A DNA stretch of 64,000 nt, taken from Novosphingobium pokkalii (GTDB taxonomy: Bacteria > Pseudomonadota > Alphaproteobacteria > Sphingomonadales > Sphingomonadaceae). Shown in pieces: positions 1 to 8,311 of this stretch. The stretch lies in assembly GCF_014652855.1 (NCBI RefSeq), contig NZ_BMZP01000004.1, forward strand, positions 185,235 through 249,234. The letters are read 5' to 3'. The notes under the pieces were generated by a model. The model saw nothing but the letters and a program-made list of their open reading frames with translations. It made no database searches and was not told where the DNA came from. Position 1 is the first letter of the stretch. Each line of letters begins with the position of its first letter. A program made the translations under genes and the position numbers.

Positions 1-875
1 CGCCGATCGTGGCGGTGATGGACAGCGATCACCAGCACGATCCGGCCCTGCTGCCGCCGATGCTGGCCGCTATCACCAGCGGGGAATGCGATGTGGCCTA
101 TGCCTCGCGCTTTGCCGAAGGAGCCAGCACCGAAGCCTGGGGCCGGCCCGACCGGGTCAAGGCCTCGGGGCTGGCCAATGCCATCGCCCGCAAGGTCACG
201 GGCGTGCAGTTGTCCGACCCGATGAGCGGGTTCTTCATGCTGCCCGCCACCGTGCTGCGCGCCGATGCGCATCGCCTGTCGGGCGTGGGCTTCAAGATCC
301 TGCTCGACATTCTCGCCACGGTTGACGCGCCGCTGCGGGTAAAGGAATTTCCCCTGAACTTCGCCGCACGGGCCGAAGGCGAATCGAAACTGGATCGTAC
401 CGTCGTGTTTGAATTCCTCATCGGCCTTTACGACAAGTGGCTTGGCCGCATCATCCCCACCCGCTTTGCCCTGTTCGGCACGGTCGGGGCGCTGGGCGCA
501 CTGGTGCACCTGGCCGTGCTCTATGTCGTGCTGCACCTGTTTGGCCGGGAACTGGCGCTCAGCCACTATCCCAAGGAAACCGCGTTCATCGTCGGCCAGA
601 CGCTTGCCGCGCTGACCGCGATGACGTTCAACTTCGTGCTGAACAACGAACTGACTTATGCCGACAAGCGCCTGCGCGGCTTCATGCCGCTGGCGCGCGG
701 CTGGCTCAAGTTCGCCGCAACCTGCGCGTTCGGCATGCTCGCCAACATCGGCGTGTCCACCGCGCTGGTGCGCGTGGGCTTCCACCCGATCTCGGCCGCC
801 CTGGTGGGCATCGTGCTCGCCTCGGTGTGGAACTTCGCGCTGTCGAACAAGTTCGTCTGGGGCAAGTATGGGTGA
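1..875 (+). CDS. GT2 glycosyltransferase fused to GtrA membrane domain (5' end cut by window)
   Basis: The reading frame is open to the left edge, so the N-terminus is missing. The first visible residues (VAVMDSDHQHDP) match the DxD/D-Q-HDP region of family 2 glycosyltransferases of the dolichol-phosphate-mannose synthase type. About 140 residues of catalytic domain remain. Then come roughly 130 residues with four hydrophobic segments typical of GtrA (RFALFGTVGALGALVH, then FNFVLNNELTY and WNFALSNKFVW). Such fusions load a nucleotide-activated sugar onto polyprenyl phosphate and help present it across the inner membrane. A convergent PMT-type transferase that would use such a donor lies 277 bp away. 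The family call is firm; the sugar is unknown. A terminator follows at 906-939. Confidence 0.88.
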   Translation, partial: PIVAVMDSDHQHDPALLPPMLAAITSGECDVAYASRFAEGASTEAWGRPDRVKASGLANAIARKVTGVQLSDPMSGFFMLPATVLRADAHRLSGVGFKILLDILATVDAPLRVKEFPLNFAARAEGESKLDRTVVFEFLIGLYDKWLGRIIPTRFALFGTVGALGALVHLAVLYVVLHLFGRELALSHYPKETAFIVGQTLAALTAMTFNFVLNNELTYADKRLRGFMPLARGWLKFAATCAFGMLANIGVSTALVRVGFHPISAALVGIVLASVWNFALSNKFVWGKYG

Positions 876-905
876 GGCGAACGCCTGATCCGTAACGCTT
901 TCAAC

Positions 906-939
906 AAAGGCCGCTGTCGGAAACGACGGCGGCCTTTTT
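906..939 (+). terminator. Rho-independent terminator of the GT2-GtrA gene
   Basis: A stem AAAGGCCGC pairs with GCGGCCTTT, extended inward by GTC/GAC around a GGAAAC loop, and runs straight into TTTTT on the plus strand. It sits 30 bp behind the stop codon. Confidence 0.8.
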
Positions 940-951
940 GCTTGGCCTACC

Positions 952-1130
952 GGGGCTTCGACAAGCTCAGCCCGAACGGAGAAGGCTATTTCTCCCCCTG
1001 CTCTTCAGAGGAGGGGGTCGGGGGGTGGTGGACACCTGGCGCAAGGCCTCGCACCACCCCCTAACCCCCTCCTCTGAAGAGGAGGGGGAAATGTGCGTTT
1101 CTCCGTTCGGGCTGAGCCTGTCGAAGCCCC
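952..1130. repeat. Nested inverted-repeat intergenic element (family A, copy 1)
   Basis: The outer arms are 32 nt each (952-983 and 1099-1130) and are complementary except for one position. They begin GGGGCTTCGACA and end CCCGAACGGAGAA. Inside them is a second, 37-nt inverted pair (994-1030 and 1052-1087 or so) containing CTCTTCAGAGGAGGGGG and matching at about 34 positions. The inner pair recurs at 20841-20967. The element fills the space between two convergent 3' ends. I read it as a dispersed palindromic intergenic repeat; a role in RNA 3'-end formation is possible but not shown. Confidence 0.8.
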
Positions 1131-1152
1131 CGGCCCGCATGTACAATGCCCG

Positions 1153-2529
1153 TCACTTCCACACCGGCAGCCAGGTGAACAGGCGGAACGACTTCACTCC
1201 CGGCAGCGGCAGGGCGGCAAGGATCGGGAAGAAATAGACGAAGCCCGCCAGCGTCAGTGCCACGGTGATCCACACCGGCCAGCGCAGGCCGCGCCGCCAC
1301 AGTTGCGTGAGGGCCAAGGCCAGCGCGGCATCGAGGAACACGGCGGCGAGCTGGTAGTGGTAATAGAACTGCACCGGCTTGCCGTTGATCGCCCAGAAGA
1401 ACAGCGAGCCGACATAGAACAGCGCCGCCATGCCCGAGAGCGCGGAGAGGCGATCGCGGCCGGTCGGCGCCCACTTGCCGGGAATCGCGAGCGAGCGGCG
1501 GGCCAGCGATTGCAGGCCATCGAGCGCGCACCACAGCAGCGCGGGAAGCCCGGCCCACATCGACCACGGGTTGCCGATCATCAGCACGCCACGCTGCGCG
1601 CCGTCCCACTTTTCATAGAAGAACCAGATCGGCCGGGCATTGACCATCCACTGATACCAGTGGCTCATGTAGCGATGCGGCTTCACCACGCTGTCTTGCA
1701 GTTTCAGCATGGTCTGCTGCCATTCGATCAGGTGCCACGGGCTGAGCGGGTTGATCTTGTAGAACATCGCCGGGGTGAACGTGGCGAAATAGACCAGCAC
1801 CGGCCAGATCCCCAGCCACAGCGCGGCTTCGAGCAGGCACACGCCAGGCACCGGGCCACCCTGCCGCCCGGCCAGCCAGGCCAGCGCCCGACGCGGCGCG
1901 GCAAGGCCGGCACTGGCCTGCCAGCGCGCCCAGGCATACCACAGGCCGGGAAAGACCATCAGCGGCACGCCGTTCCACTTGCCGCCCATCGACAGCCCCA
2001 TGAACAGCCCCGCCAGAACGAGGTGAACCCGCTTGCCCTTGCGCGCCGCCAGCGCCCATTGCCAGAACGCCAGGGCCAGCGAGGCGGCCATGGCCATGTC
2101 CAGGATGGCAATGCGGCTGAGCACGAACCAGATGAAATTGGTCGCCAGGAACAGGCCGAACAGCACCGTGCCCTGGCGCGATAGGCTGGCCCACCAGAAC
2201 GCGCGGATCGCGCCGTAAAGGCCGATCACGCCATAGAGCGCATTGCAGAAGCGCCAGCCGAACGGATTGTCGCCAAACACCATCATGCCCAGCGCGATGA
2301 GTTCCTTGCCCAGCAGCGGATGCTCGGGATTGAGCCGGCTGGACAAGTCGATCAGGTGCCGCGCGGCGGGCAGGTAATGCACTTCATCGAACATGATCTT
2401 CGATGGCGTGCCCAGTCGCCAGAACACCAAGACGGCAAAGACCGCCACGATGGCCAGCACGGCGCGGATCGGATCGGGTTCGGATGCGCGCGGCGGAAAC
2501 CGGAGTGGCTGGGGTATCGGCTGGTTCAT
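1153..2529 (-). CDS. Phospholipid carrier-dependent (PMT-type) glycosyltransferase
   Basis: A 458-aa polytopic membrane protein of the dolichyl-phosphate-mannose protein mannosyltransferase clan (PMT plus C-terminal four-TM region). After a first TM segment comes the acidic motif FDEVHYLPAARHL, the D-E pair expected in the first periplasmic loop of PMT/GT-C enzymes. Around ten hydrophobic segments follow, with a conserved-looking HWYQWMVN/WFFYEKWDG stretch near the C-terminus. I start it at ATG 2529 (MNQPIPQ) because the longer frame would run into the divergent metZ start. It should transfer a sugar from a polyprenyl-phosphate carrier to a protein or glycan outside the inner membrane. The adjacent GT2-GtrA gene could make that carrier. 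Confidence 0.85.
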   Translation of the reverse strand: MNQPIPQPLRFPPRASEPDPIRAVLAIVAVFAVLVFWRLGTPSKIMFDEVHYLPAARHLIDLSSRLNPEHPLLGKELIALGMMVFGDNPFGWRFCNALYGVIGLYGAIRAFWWASLSRQGTVLFGLFLATNFIWFVLSRIAILDMAMAASLALAFWQWALAARKGKRVHLVLAGLFMGLSMGGKWNGVPLMVFPGLWYAWARWQASAGLAAPRRALAWLAGRQGGPVPGVCLLEAALWLGIWPVLVYFATFTPAMFYKINPLSPWHLIEWQQTMLKLQDSVVKPHRYMSHWYQWMVNARPIWFFYEKWDGAQRGVLMIGNPWSMWAGLPALLWCALDGLQSLARRSLAIPGKWAPTGRDRLSALSGMAALFYVGSLFFWAINGKPVQFYYHYQLAAVFLDAALALALTQLWRRGLRWPVWITVALTLAGFVYFFPILAALPLPGVKSFRLFTWLPVWK

Positions 2530-2614
2530 GGAAAGCGCGCGATACGCCATATCGCCCTTGGCGTGCAATGGCATCCCTTGCGCAGGGGGCCACGGGAAAC
2601 TAAGGCTGCGGCCC

Positions 2615-3823
2615 ATGAAACGCACCACCGGACAAGACCGCTCGATCACCCAATCCTGGCGCCCGGCCACCAAGGCCGTGCGCGGTGGCACCTGGCGTTC
2701 GGAAATGGGCGAGACGTCCGAGGCGCTGTTCCTCACGTCGGGCTATACCTATGACGATGCGGCCACCGTGGCGGCGCGCTTTGCCGGCGAACAACCGGGC
2801 ATGACCTATTCCCGCCTGCAAAACCCGACCGTGGCCATGCTGGAAGAACGCATCGCGCTGATGGAAGGGGCGCAGGCCTGCCGCACCCAGGCGAGCGGCA
2901 TGGCGGCGATGACCACTGCCCTGCTCTGCCAGCTTTCCGCCGGGGACCACATCGTGGCGGCCAAGGCGGCGTTCGGTTCGTGCCGCTGGCTGGTGGAAAG
3001 CCTGCTGCCCCGCTTTGGCGTGGAAGGCACGCTGATCGACGCGACCGACAATGCCGCATGGGAAGCCGCGATCCGGCCCAACACCAAGGTGTTCTTCTTT
3101 GAAAGCCCGGCGAACCCGACGATGGGCATCGTGGACATGGAATATGTCTGCGCCCTGGCCAAGGCACACGGCATCACCACCGTGGTGGACAATGCCTTTG
3201 CCACCTATGCCCTGCAACGCCCGATGGAATTCGGCGCCGACGTGGTCGCCTATTCGGCCACCAAGATGATGGATGGCCAGGGCCGCGTGCTGGCGGGCGC
3301 CGTATGCGGCAGCCAGGATTTCATCGACAACGTGCTGCTGCCGTTCCAGCGCAACACAGGCCCCAATTGTGCGCCGTTCAACGCCTGGGTCGTGCTCAAG
3401 GGCCTGGAAACGCTGGACCTGCGCATCCAGCAGCAGAGCCGCAATGCCCAGAAGGTGGCCGAATTCGTGGAAGGCCGCGTGCCGGTGATCCTCTATCCCG
3501 GCCTCAAGAGCCATCCGCAGCACGACCTGGCTATGCGCCAGATGAGCGCGGGCGGCACGATCTTCTCGATCGAACTCGATGGCGGGCGCAGCCAGGCCCA
3601 TGGCCTGCTCGACGCGCTCAAGCTGATCGACATTTCCAACAACATCGGGGATTCGCGCTCGCTGATGTGCCACCCGGCCACCACCACCCACCACGGCGTG
3701 GGGCCGGAAGGGCGCGCCGACATGGGCGTGGGCGAAGGCATGCTGCGCCTCAACGTGGGGCTGGAAGATGCCGACGACGTGATCGAGGATCTGGATCAGG
3801 CGCTGCGGGCGGTGGGGCTGTAA
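2615..3823 (+). CDS. metZ: O-succinylhomoserine sulfhydrylase
   Basis: A 402-aa cytoplasmic PLP enzyme of the Cys/Met metabolism family. It joins O-succinylhomoserine with sulfide to give homocysteine, the trans-sulfur step of methionine synthesis. It shows the family start (STRAVRGGT-like TKAVRGGTWRSE), the glycine-rich substrate region QASGMAA, the PLP aspartate in VVDNAFAT and the PLP lysine in SATKMMDGQG. Length and sequence fit MetZ better than cystathionine gamma-synthase, but I cannot exclude a related sulfhydrylase. ATG 2615 is chosen because earlier in-frame starts overlap the divergent PMT gene. The 85-bp intergenic region shows no SAM riboswitch that I could recognise. Confidence 0.88.
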   Translation: MKRTTGQDRSITQSWRPATKAVRGGTWRSEMGETSEALFLTSGYTYDDAATVAARFAGEQPGMTYSRLQNPTVAMLEERIALMEGAQACRTQASGMAAMTTALLCQLSAGDHIVAAKAAFGSCRWLVESLLPRFGVEGTLIDATDNAAWEAAIRPNTKVFFFESPANPTMGIVDMEYVCALAKAHGITTVVDNAFATYALQRPMEFGADVVAYSATKMMDGQGRVLAGAVCGSQDFIDNVLLPFQRNTGPNCAPFNAWVVLKGLETLDLRIQQQSRNAQKVAEFVEGRVPVILYPGLKSHPQHDLAMRQMSAGGTIFSIELDGGRSQAHGLLDALKLIDISNNIGDSRSLMCHPATTTHHGVGPEGRADMGVGEGMLRLNVGLEDADDVIEDLDQALRAVGL

Positions 3824-3905
3824 GAAGGGGCAGTTGCAACAACGCAATCTGACCTTTGACAAGCGGCGCTGACCGCCTAAGGGTGCTGCGGGGCGGGGTT
3901 ATACC

Positions 3906-3909
3906 GGAG
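3906..3909 (+). promoter_or_regulatory. Ribosome-binding site that bears on the HWE kinase start
   Basis: GGAG lies only 1 nt before GTG 3911 but 7 nt before the in-frame TTG at 3917. The spacing favours TTG 3917 as the true start of the kinase, two codons later than the longest frame. Confidence 0.4.
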
Positions 3910-3910
3910 C

Positions 3911-5254
3911 GTGCACTTGCTGGCGGAAGCCCATCTATCGGCCATTGTCCAATCCTCGGATGATGCCATCATCAGCAAGTCGCTGGATGGCATCATCCAG
4001 ACGTGGAATCCGGCCGCGACCCGCATCTTCTGCTTCACCGAAGCAGAGATGATCGGGCAATCGATCCGCAAGCTGATCCCGCCCGATCGCCAGCGCGAGG
4101 AAGACGGGATCATTGCCCGCATCGCACGCGGCGAACGGGTCAAGACGTTCGAAACCATGCGCCAGCGCAAGGACGGCACGCAGTTCTGCGCCTCCCTCAC
4201 GGTCTCCCCGATCCTCGCCCCCGATGGCACGGTGGTGGGCGCCAGCAAGATCGTGCGCGATGTAAGCGAACGCCACGAGGCGCAGGCCGTGCTGGCCGAG
4301 CGCGAGCATCGCCTGCGCATCCTGGCCGACAACATCTCGCAATTGACCTGGGTGACCGACCCGCAGGGCAACCTGCTGTGGTTCAACAAGCGCTGGTACG
4401 ATTTCACCGGACTGACCGAAGAGGAATGCCTCCATCGCCGGCGGTTGCCGGTGCACCACCCCGACCATGTCGATCGCGTGGTGACCAAGTTCTATGCCGA
4501 TGTCGCTGCCGGGGTGGAATGGGAAGACACCTATCCCATGCGCGGGAAGGACGGCAATTATCGCTGGTTCCTGTCCCGCGCCAAGCCGATCCGCGACGAA
4601 ACGGGCGCAATCGTCAACTGGTTCGGCACCAACACCGACGTGACCGAAATGCTGGAGAAGGAGGAGCAGATCCGCCTTCTGCTGATGGAAGTGAACCATC
4701 GCTCCAAGAACATGCTGGCCGTGGTCCAGGCCCTGGCGCGCCGATCAGGCGGGGGCGATCCGGAATTCCTGCGCCGTTTCGAAAACCGGCTGTCCAGTCT
4801 TTCGGCCAACCAGGACCTGCTGGTGCGACGCGGGTGGCAGCACATTCCGATGACGGAGCTGGTCGACGCGCAACTGGCGATTCTCGATCGCGAGAGCCGC
4901 GCGCTGGTCAAGGTCTGCGGGCCGGACATGCTGCTCTCCCCGCGCACGGCGGAAATCATCGGCATGGCGCTGCACGAGCTGGCGACCAACGCACTCAAAT
5001 ATGGCGCGCTGTCGCAGCCCGGCGGCCAGGTCTGGCTGTGGTGGGAAACCCCGGACGACCATTTCGCGGTGGCTTGGCGCGAACGCGGCGGCCCGCGCGT
5101 GGCGCCGCCGCAAAGCTCCGGCTTTGGCACCACGCTGATCCGGCATATCCCGGCGCGCAGCCTGAAAGCCGAAGTGACGCTGGATTATGCGCCCGATGGC
5201 CTGTCTTGGCGCCTGGAATGCGACGCCACGCTGGCCCGCACCCTGGCGTCGTAG
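3911..5254 (+). CDS. PAS-PAS HWE-family sensor histidine kinase
   Basis: A 447-aa protein without membrane segments. Two PAS domains (about residues 5-120 and 125-250; AIVQSSDDAIISKSLDGII, then ITWVTDPQG-like text and a PAC motif DGNYRWF) precede a kinase core. The H-box EVNHRSKNMLAVVQ (phospho-acceptor His near residue 262), the N-box HELATNALKYGAL (about 354) and the WRERGGP segment are the signature of the HWE class, which replaces the usual HisKA/HATPase pair. HWE kinases in alphaproteobacteria often sense light or redox state and feed the general stress response, but no response regulator or sigma factor lies beside this one, so its partner is unknown. The start is GTG 3911 or TTG 3917. 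Confidence 0.9.
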   Translation: MHLLAEAHLSAIVQSSDDAIISKSLDGIIQTWNPAATRIFCFTEAEMIGQSIRKLIPPDRQREEDGIIARIARGERVKTFETMRQRKDGTQFCASLTVSPILAPDGTVVGASKIVRDVSERHEAQAVLAEREHRLRILADNISQLTWVTDPQGNLLWFNKRWYDFTGLTEEECLHRRRLPVHHPDHVDRVVTKFYADVAAGVEWEDTYPMRGKDGNYRWFLSRAKPIRDETGAIVNWFGTNTDVTEMLEKEEQIRLLLMEVNHRSKNMLAVVQALARRSGGGDPEFLRRFENRLSSLSANQDLLVRRGWQHIPMTELVDAQLAILDRESRALVKVCGPDMLLSPRTAEIIGMALHELATNALKYGALSQPGGQVWLWWETPDDHFAVAWRERGGPRVAPPQSSGFGTTLIRHIPARSLKAEVTLDYAPDGLSWRLECDATLARTLAS

Positions 5255-5280
5255 CGGCTTATGGCCGAGCCCTCAGAACG

Positions 5281-5356
5281 GGACCCCGGATCAAGTCCGG
5301 GGTGACGACGAACAGATTACAGATATGTTCGTCACCCCGGGCTTGACCCGGGGTCC
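5281..5356. repeat. Inverted intergenic repeat (family B, copy 1)
   Basis: GGACCCCGGATCAAGTCC... at 5281-5314 is repeated in inverted form at 5326-5356. Each arm also contains its own CCCCGG/CCGGGG palindrome. A second copy lies at 30754-30824. The element occupies the space between the convergent kinase and YgfZ genes. Confidence 0.8.
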
Positions 5357-5403
5357 TCCGCAACCTCCACGCCTGGCCCGCGCAACTTGCGCGACACAGG
5401 CGG

Positions 5404-6147
5404 TCAGCCCGCGTCGCCCTGCAAGGCTTCGGCCAGCCAGTGCGGCGGGTGGGTGATCGCCTCCACGCGCAGATGGTCGACGGCCAGGCCCAGTTCGGGA
5501 TAGGCGGCCCGCTGCCGCGCCGGGTCGGACTGGCTGAGCGGCACCACGGCAAGGCGGCGGTTGACCTTCTGCCGCCAGTTCATCCGCGCGGTGTTTTCCT
5601 GGCCGACATAGCAGCCCTTGGTGAAGCTAACCCCGTGGAGTTCGGCGGCATTGGTTTCGAGCCACAGGGTTTGGTCGCTGCCCAGCTCGGCCATCCCCTC
5701 CGTCACCCCCAGCTTGAGGCGATGCGCGCGCCATGCATCGTCCACGCGCGCGTCGTCGTCGCTTGCGTGCGCGATCCAGCGCTGGCCCAGCGCGGCAAGG
5801 CGCGGATCGGCCGCGCCACCATCGCCCAGGTGGCCCTGCCAATAGACGCCCAGTTCAGGGGCAATGGCGATCGCGATCTTGCGGCGCAGGCGATAGAGCG
5901 AGAGGCGCTTGACCAGCGCTTCGGCCACGGCTGCCTCGCAATCGAGCAGCAGCGCGTCCGTCCCATCGGGCCAGACCAGGAAATCGAACAGCGCCTTGCC
6001 CTGGGGCGTCAACAGCCCGGCCCAGACCGGCAGCGGCCCCTGCACATCGTTGGTGACCAGCCCTTGCAGGAAAGCGGCAACATCCTCTCCCGGCGCGGTG
6101 GGGGAGAGGCGCACGAGCGCACGATCGAACAGGCGGGGGTTGCTCAT
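5404..6147 (-). CDS. YgfZ/CAF17 folate-binding protein (GcvT-like)
   Basis: A 247-aa cytoplasmic protein of the YgfZ/GcvT family. The diagnostic motif KGCYVGQE (about residues 178-185), which carries the conserved cysteine, is intact and is followed by NTARMNWRQKVNRRL. Members help to mature or repair certain [4Fe-4S] enzymes using a folate. The N-terminus FLQGLVTNDV and the LLTPQGKALFDF block are also typical. It is slightly shorter than E. coli YgfZ (about 326 aa), as is usual in alphaproteobacteria. It is divergent from pyrC across 38 bp. Confidence 0.88.
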   Translation of the reverse strand: MSNPRLFDRALVRLSPTAPGEDVAAFLQGLVTNDVQGPLPVWAGLLTPQGKALFDFLVWPDGTDALLLDCEAAVAEALVKRLSLYRLRRKIAIAIAPELGVYWQGHLGDGGAADPRLAALGQRWIAHASDDDARVDDAWRAHRLKLGVTEGMAELGSDQTLWLETNAAELHGVSFTKGCYVGQENTARMNWRQKVNRRLAVVPLSQSDPARQRAAYPELGLAVDHLRVEAITHPPHWLAEALQGDAG

Positions 6148-6185
6148 AGGTGACAGATAGGCAGGCTTGCGCCAAAGGGAAAGGC

Positions 6186-7226
6186 ATGACCACGCATCCG
6201 ACTCTCACGATCCGCCGCCCCGACGACTGGCATGTTCACTTGCGCGATGGCGCGATGCTGGAAGGCGTGGCGCCCTATACCGCGCGCCAGTTCGCGCGCG
6301 CCATCGTGATGCCCAACCTGTCCCCGCCGATGACCGACGTGGCCGGCGTGGCCGCCTATCGCGAGCGCATCCTGGCTGCCCTCCCCGCCGGCAGCGATTT
6401 CACCCCGTTGATGACGCTCTATCTGACCGACCATACCGATCCTGATGAAGTGGAGCGCGGCCATGGCGCCGGGGTGTTCACCGCCGCCAAGCTCTATCCC
6501 GCCCATGCCACCACCGGATCGGCCCAGGGCGTGACCAGCGTGGCGACGATCTATCCCGTGCTGGAACGCATGCAGAAGATCGGCATGCCGCTGCTGATCC
6601 ATGGCGAAGTGACCGACAGCCATGTCGATATCTTCGACCGCGAGGCGGTGTTCATCGAGCGCACGCTGCGCAAGCTGGTGGCCGATTTCCCCGCGCTCAA
6701 GATCGTGTTCGAGCATATCACCACGCAGGAAGCCGCGCAGTTCGTGGAAAGCGGCGGCGCCAACGTGGCCGCGACGATCACGCCGCAGCACCTGCATATC
6801 AACCGCAACGCCATGCTGGTGGGCGGGATGCGCCCGCATGCCTATTGCCTGCCCGTGGCCAAGCGCGAGAAGCACCGCCTGGCGCTGCGCAAGCTGGCCA
6901 CTTCGGGCCACGACCGGGTGTTCCTGGGCACCGACACCGCACCCCATGCGCGCCATCTCAAGGAAAGCGCCTGCGGCTGCGCCGGGCTGTTCAACGCGCC
7001 CTATGCGCTGGAAAGCTATATCGCCGTGTTCGACGAGGAAGGCGCGCTCGACAAGTTCGAGGCCTTTGCCAGCGAGAACGGGCCCCGGTTCTATGGCCTG
7101 CCTTTGAACGAAGGCACCGTTACGCTGGAAAAGAGCGGCGTGACCGTGCCTGGCGAAATCGCCGCCGGCGGCACCGTGCTGGTGCCGTTCCACGCCGGCG
7201 AAACGCTGGCTTGGCGCCTGGTCTAA
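6186..7226 (+). CDS. pyrC: Dihydroorotase (class II, PyrC type)
   Basis: A 346-aa zinc amidohydrolase that interconverts carbamoyl-aspartate and dihydroorotate in pyrimidine synthesis. Visible hallmarks are [10 protein letters not shown] (metal-binding HxH), [11 protein letters not shown] with the lysine that is carboxylated to bridge the metals, HGEVTD, FEHITT, and [13 protein letters not shown] with the catalytic aspartate. Length is almost identical to E. coli PyrC (348 aa). ATG 6186 follows an AAAGG-type ribosome site; the longer frame from 6150 would overlap the divergent ygfZ start. Confidence 0.95.
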   Translation: MTTHPTLTIRRPDDWHVHLRDGAMLEGVAPYTARQFARAIVMPNLSPPMTDVAGVAAYRERILAALPAGSDFTPLMTLYLTDHTDPDEVERGHGAGVFTAAKLYPAHATTGSAQGVTSVATIYPVLERMQKIGMPLLIHGEVTDSHVDIFDREAVFIERTLRKLVADFPALKIVFEHITTQEAAQFVESGGANVAATITPQHLHINRNAMLVGGMRPHAYCLPVAKREKHRLALRKLATSGHDRVFLGTDTAPHARHLKESACGCAGLFNAPYALESYIAVFDEEGALDKFEAFASENGPRFYGLPLNEGTVTLEKSGVTVPGEIAAGGTVLVPFHAGETLAWRLV

Positions 7227-7249
7227 AATCCTCCCCGTGCCGGGGAGGA

Positions 7250-8143
7250 TCAGCGGCGGCGCAGCAGGTCATAGCTGAACAGACCGATCGCCGCCCAGAT
7301 CAGCACGAAGCAGGTCACCCGCGCCGGATCGAGCGGTTCGCCATAGAGCATCGCGCCGAGCACGAAGAGAATGGTCGGCGCGATGAACTGGGCAAAGCCC
7401 AGCGTCGAAAGATCGAGCTTGCGCGCCGCCACGGCAAACAGCAGCAGCGGCACGGCGGTGACCACGCCCGATCCCGCCAGCAGCCAGGGCACCAGCCCGC
7501 CCTGCCCCAGCGCCGATCCGGCCGGCAGCGTGGCGGCGTGGAGCACCGCAGCGAGCGCGGGCACGAACAGCACGGCGGTTTCCACCGTGAGCCCGATCAC
7601 CGAAGGCACCGCCACGAACTTGCGCACCAGGCCGTAGAGGGCAAAGCTTCCGGCCATGGCCAGCGCCACGCCCAGCATCGACAGGGCGCCGGCCAGCAGC
7701 ACGGCAATCCCCCCGGCGGCCAGGATCACCGCCGCCCATTGCAGGCGGTTGAGCCGTTCCTTGAGGAAAAGCACGCCGATCAGCACGTTGAGCAGCGGGT
7801 TGATGTAATAGCCCAGGCTCGCCGCCAGAACCTGGTGGGTTTCGATCGCGACGAGATACATCAGCCAGTTGCAACCGATCGCCATGGCGCTGAGCACCAG
7901 GCGGCCGAGCATGGCGGGGTTGGTCACCGCCGCACGCAGCGCCGCGCCCTGGCCGGTGGCCATGACGACGGCGAGGCACACCGGCAGGGTGAACACCACG
8001 CGCCAGCTTACCAGTTCCACCGCCGGCACGCCGAGCAGCGGGTGAAAATAGATCGGAAAGAATCCCCACAGCACATAGGCGAGCACGGCTGCCCCCAGCC
8101 CGCCGGATGCTTTTTTAACGCTCTCGTTCATCTGTTCGGTCAT
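7250..8143 (-). CDS. rarD: RarD-type EamA/DMT transporter
   Basis: A 297-aa inner-membrane protein with ten hydrophobic segments in two EamA repeats. VLWGFFPIYFHPL at the start, LGYYINPLLNVLIGVLFLKERL at the end of the first repeat and LGFAQFIAPTILFVLGAMLYGEPL in the second are typical of RarD. The substrate is not settled for this family. ATG 8143 (MTEQMNES) is preferred over the 17-codon longer frame; MNESVKK at 8131 is a further candidate. It runs toward the 3' end of pyrC. Confidence 0.85.
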   Translation of the reverse strand: MTEQMNESVKKASGGLGAAVLAYVLWGFFPIYFHPLLGVPAVELVSWRVVFTLPVCLAVVMATGQGAALRAAVTNPAMLGRLVLSAMAIGCNWLMYLVAIETHQVLAASLGYYINPLLNVLIGVLFLKERLNRLQWAAVILAAGGIAVLLAGALSMLGVALAMAGSFALYGLVRKFVAVPSVIGLTVETAVLFVPALAAVLHAATLPAGSALGQGGLVPWLLAGSGVVTAVPLLLFAVAARKLDLSTLGFAQFIAPTILFVLGAMLYGEPLDPARVTCFVLIWAAIGLFSYDLLRRR

Positions 8144-8311
8144 GCGCGGGGCTGTGGCAGGCCCTCGTGCCGCCGCCAAGTGGCTTTCCACCATGGGTTT
8201 TGCGCCGCGCCGAAGTTTTTTCGTTTCCGGTCAATTCTGACAACGACGTTGCATCTCGTTCAGTTTGTTGGGTGTAAACATGAACCAACACGACGGATCA
8301 GGAGACCGAAC

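Noticed and set aside
2530..2614. SAM-II or similar riboswitch upstream of metZ
   Set aside because: I looked for the pseudoknot motifs usual before alphaproteobacterial met genes. GGCCACGGGAAAC is only a superficial likeness and the other conserved parts are missing.
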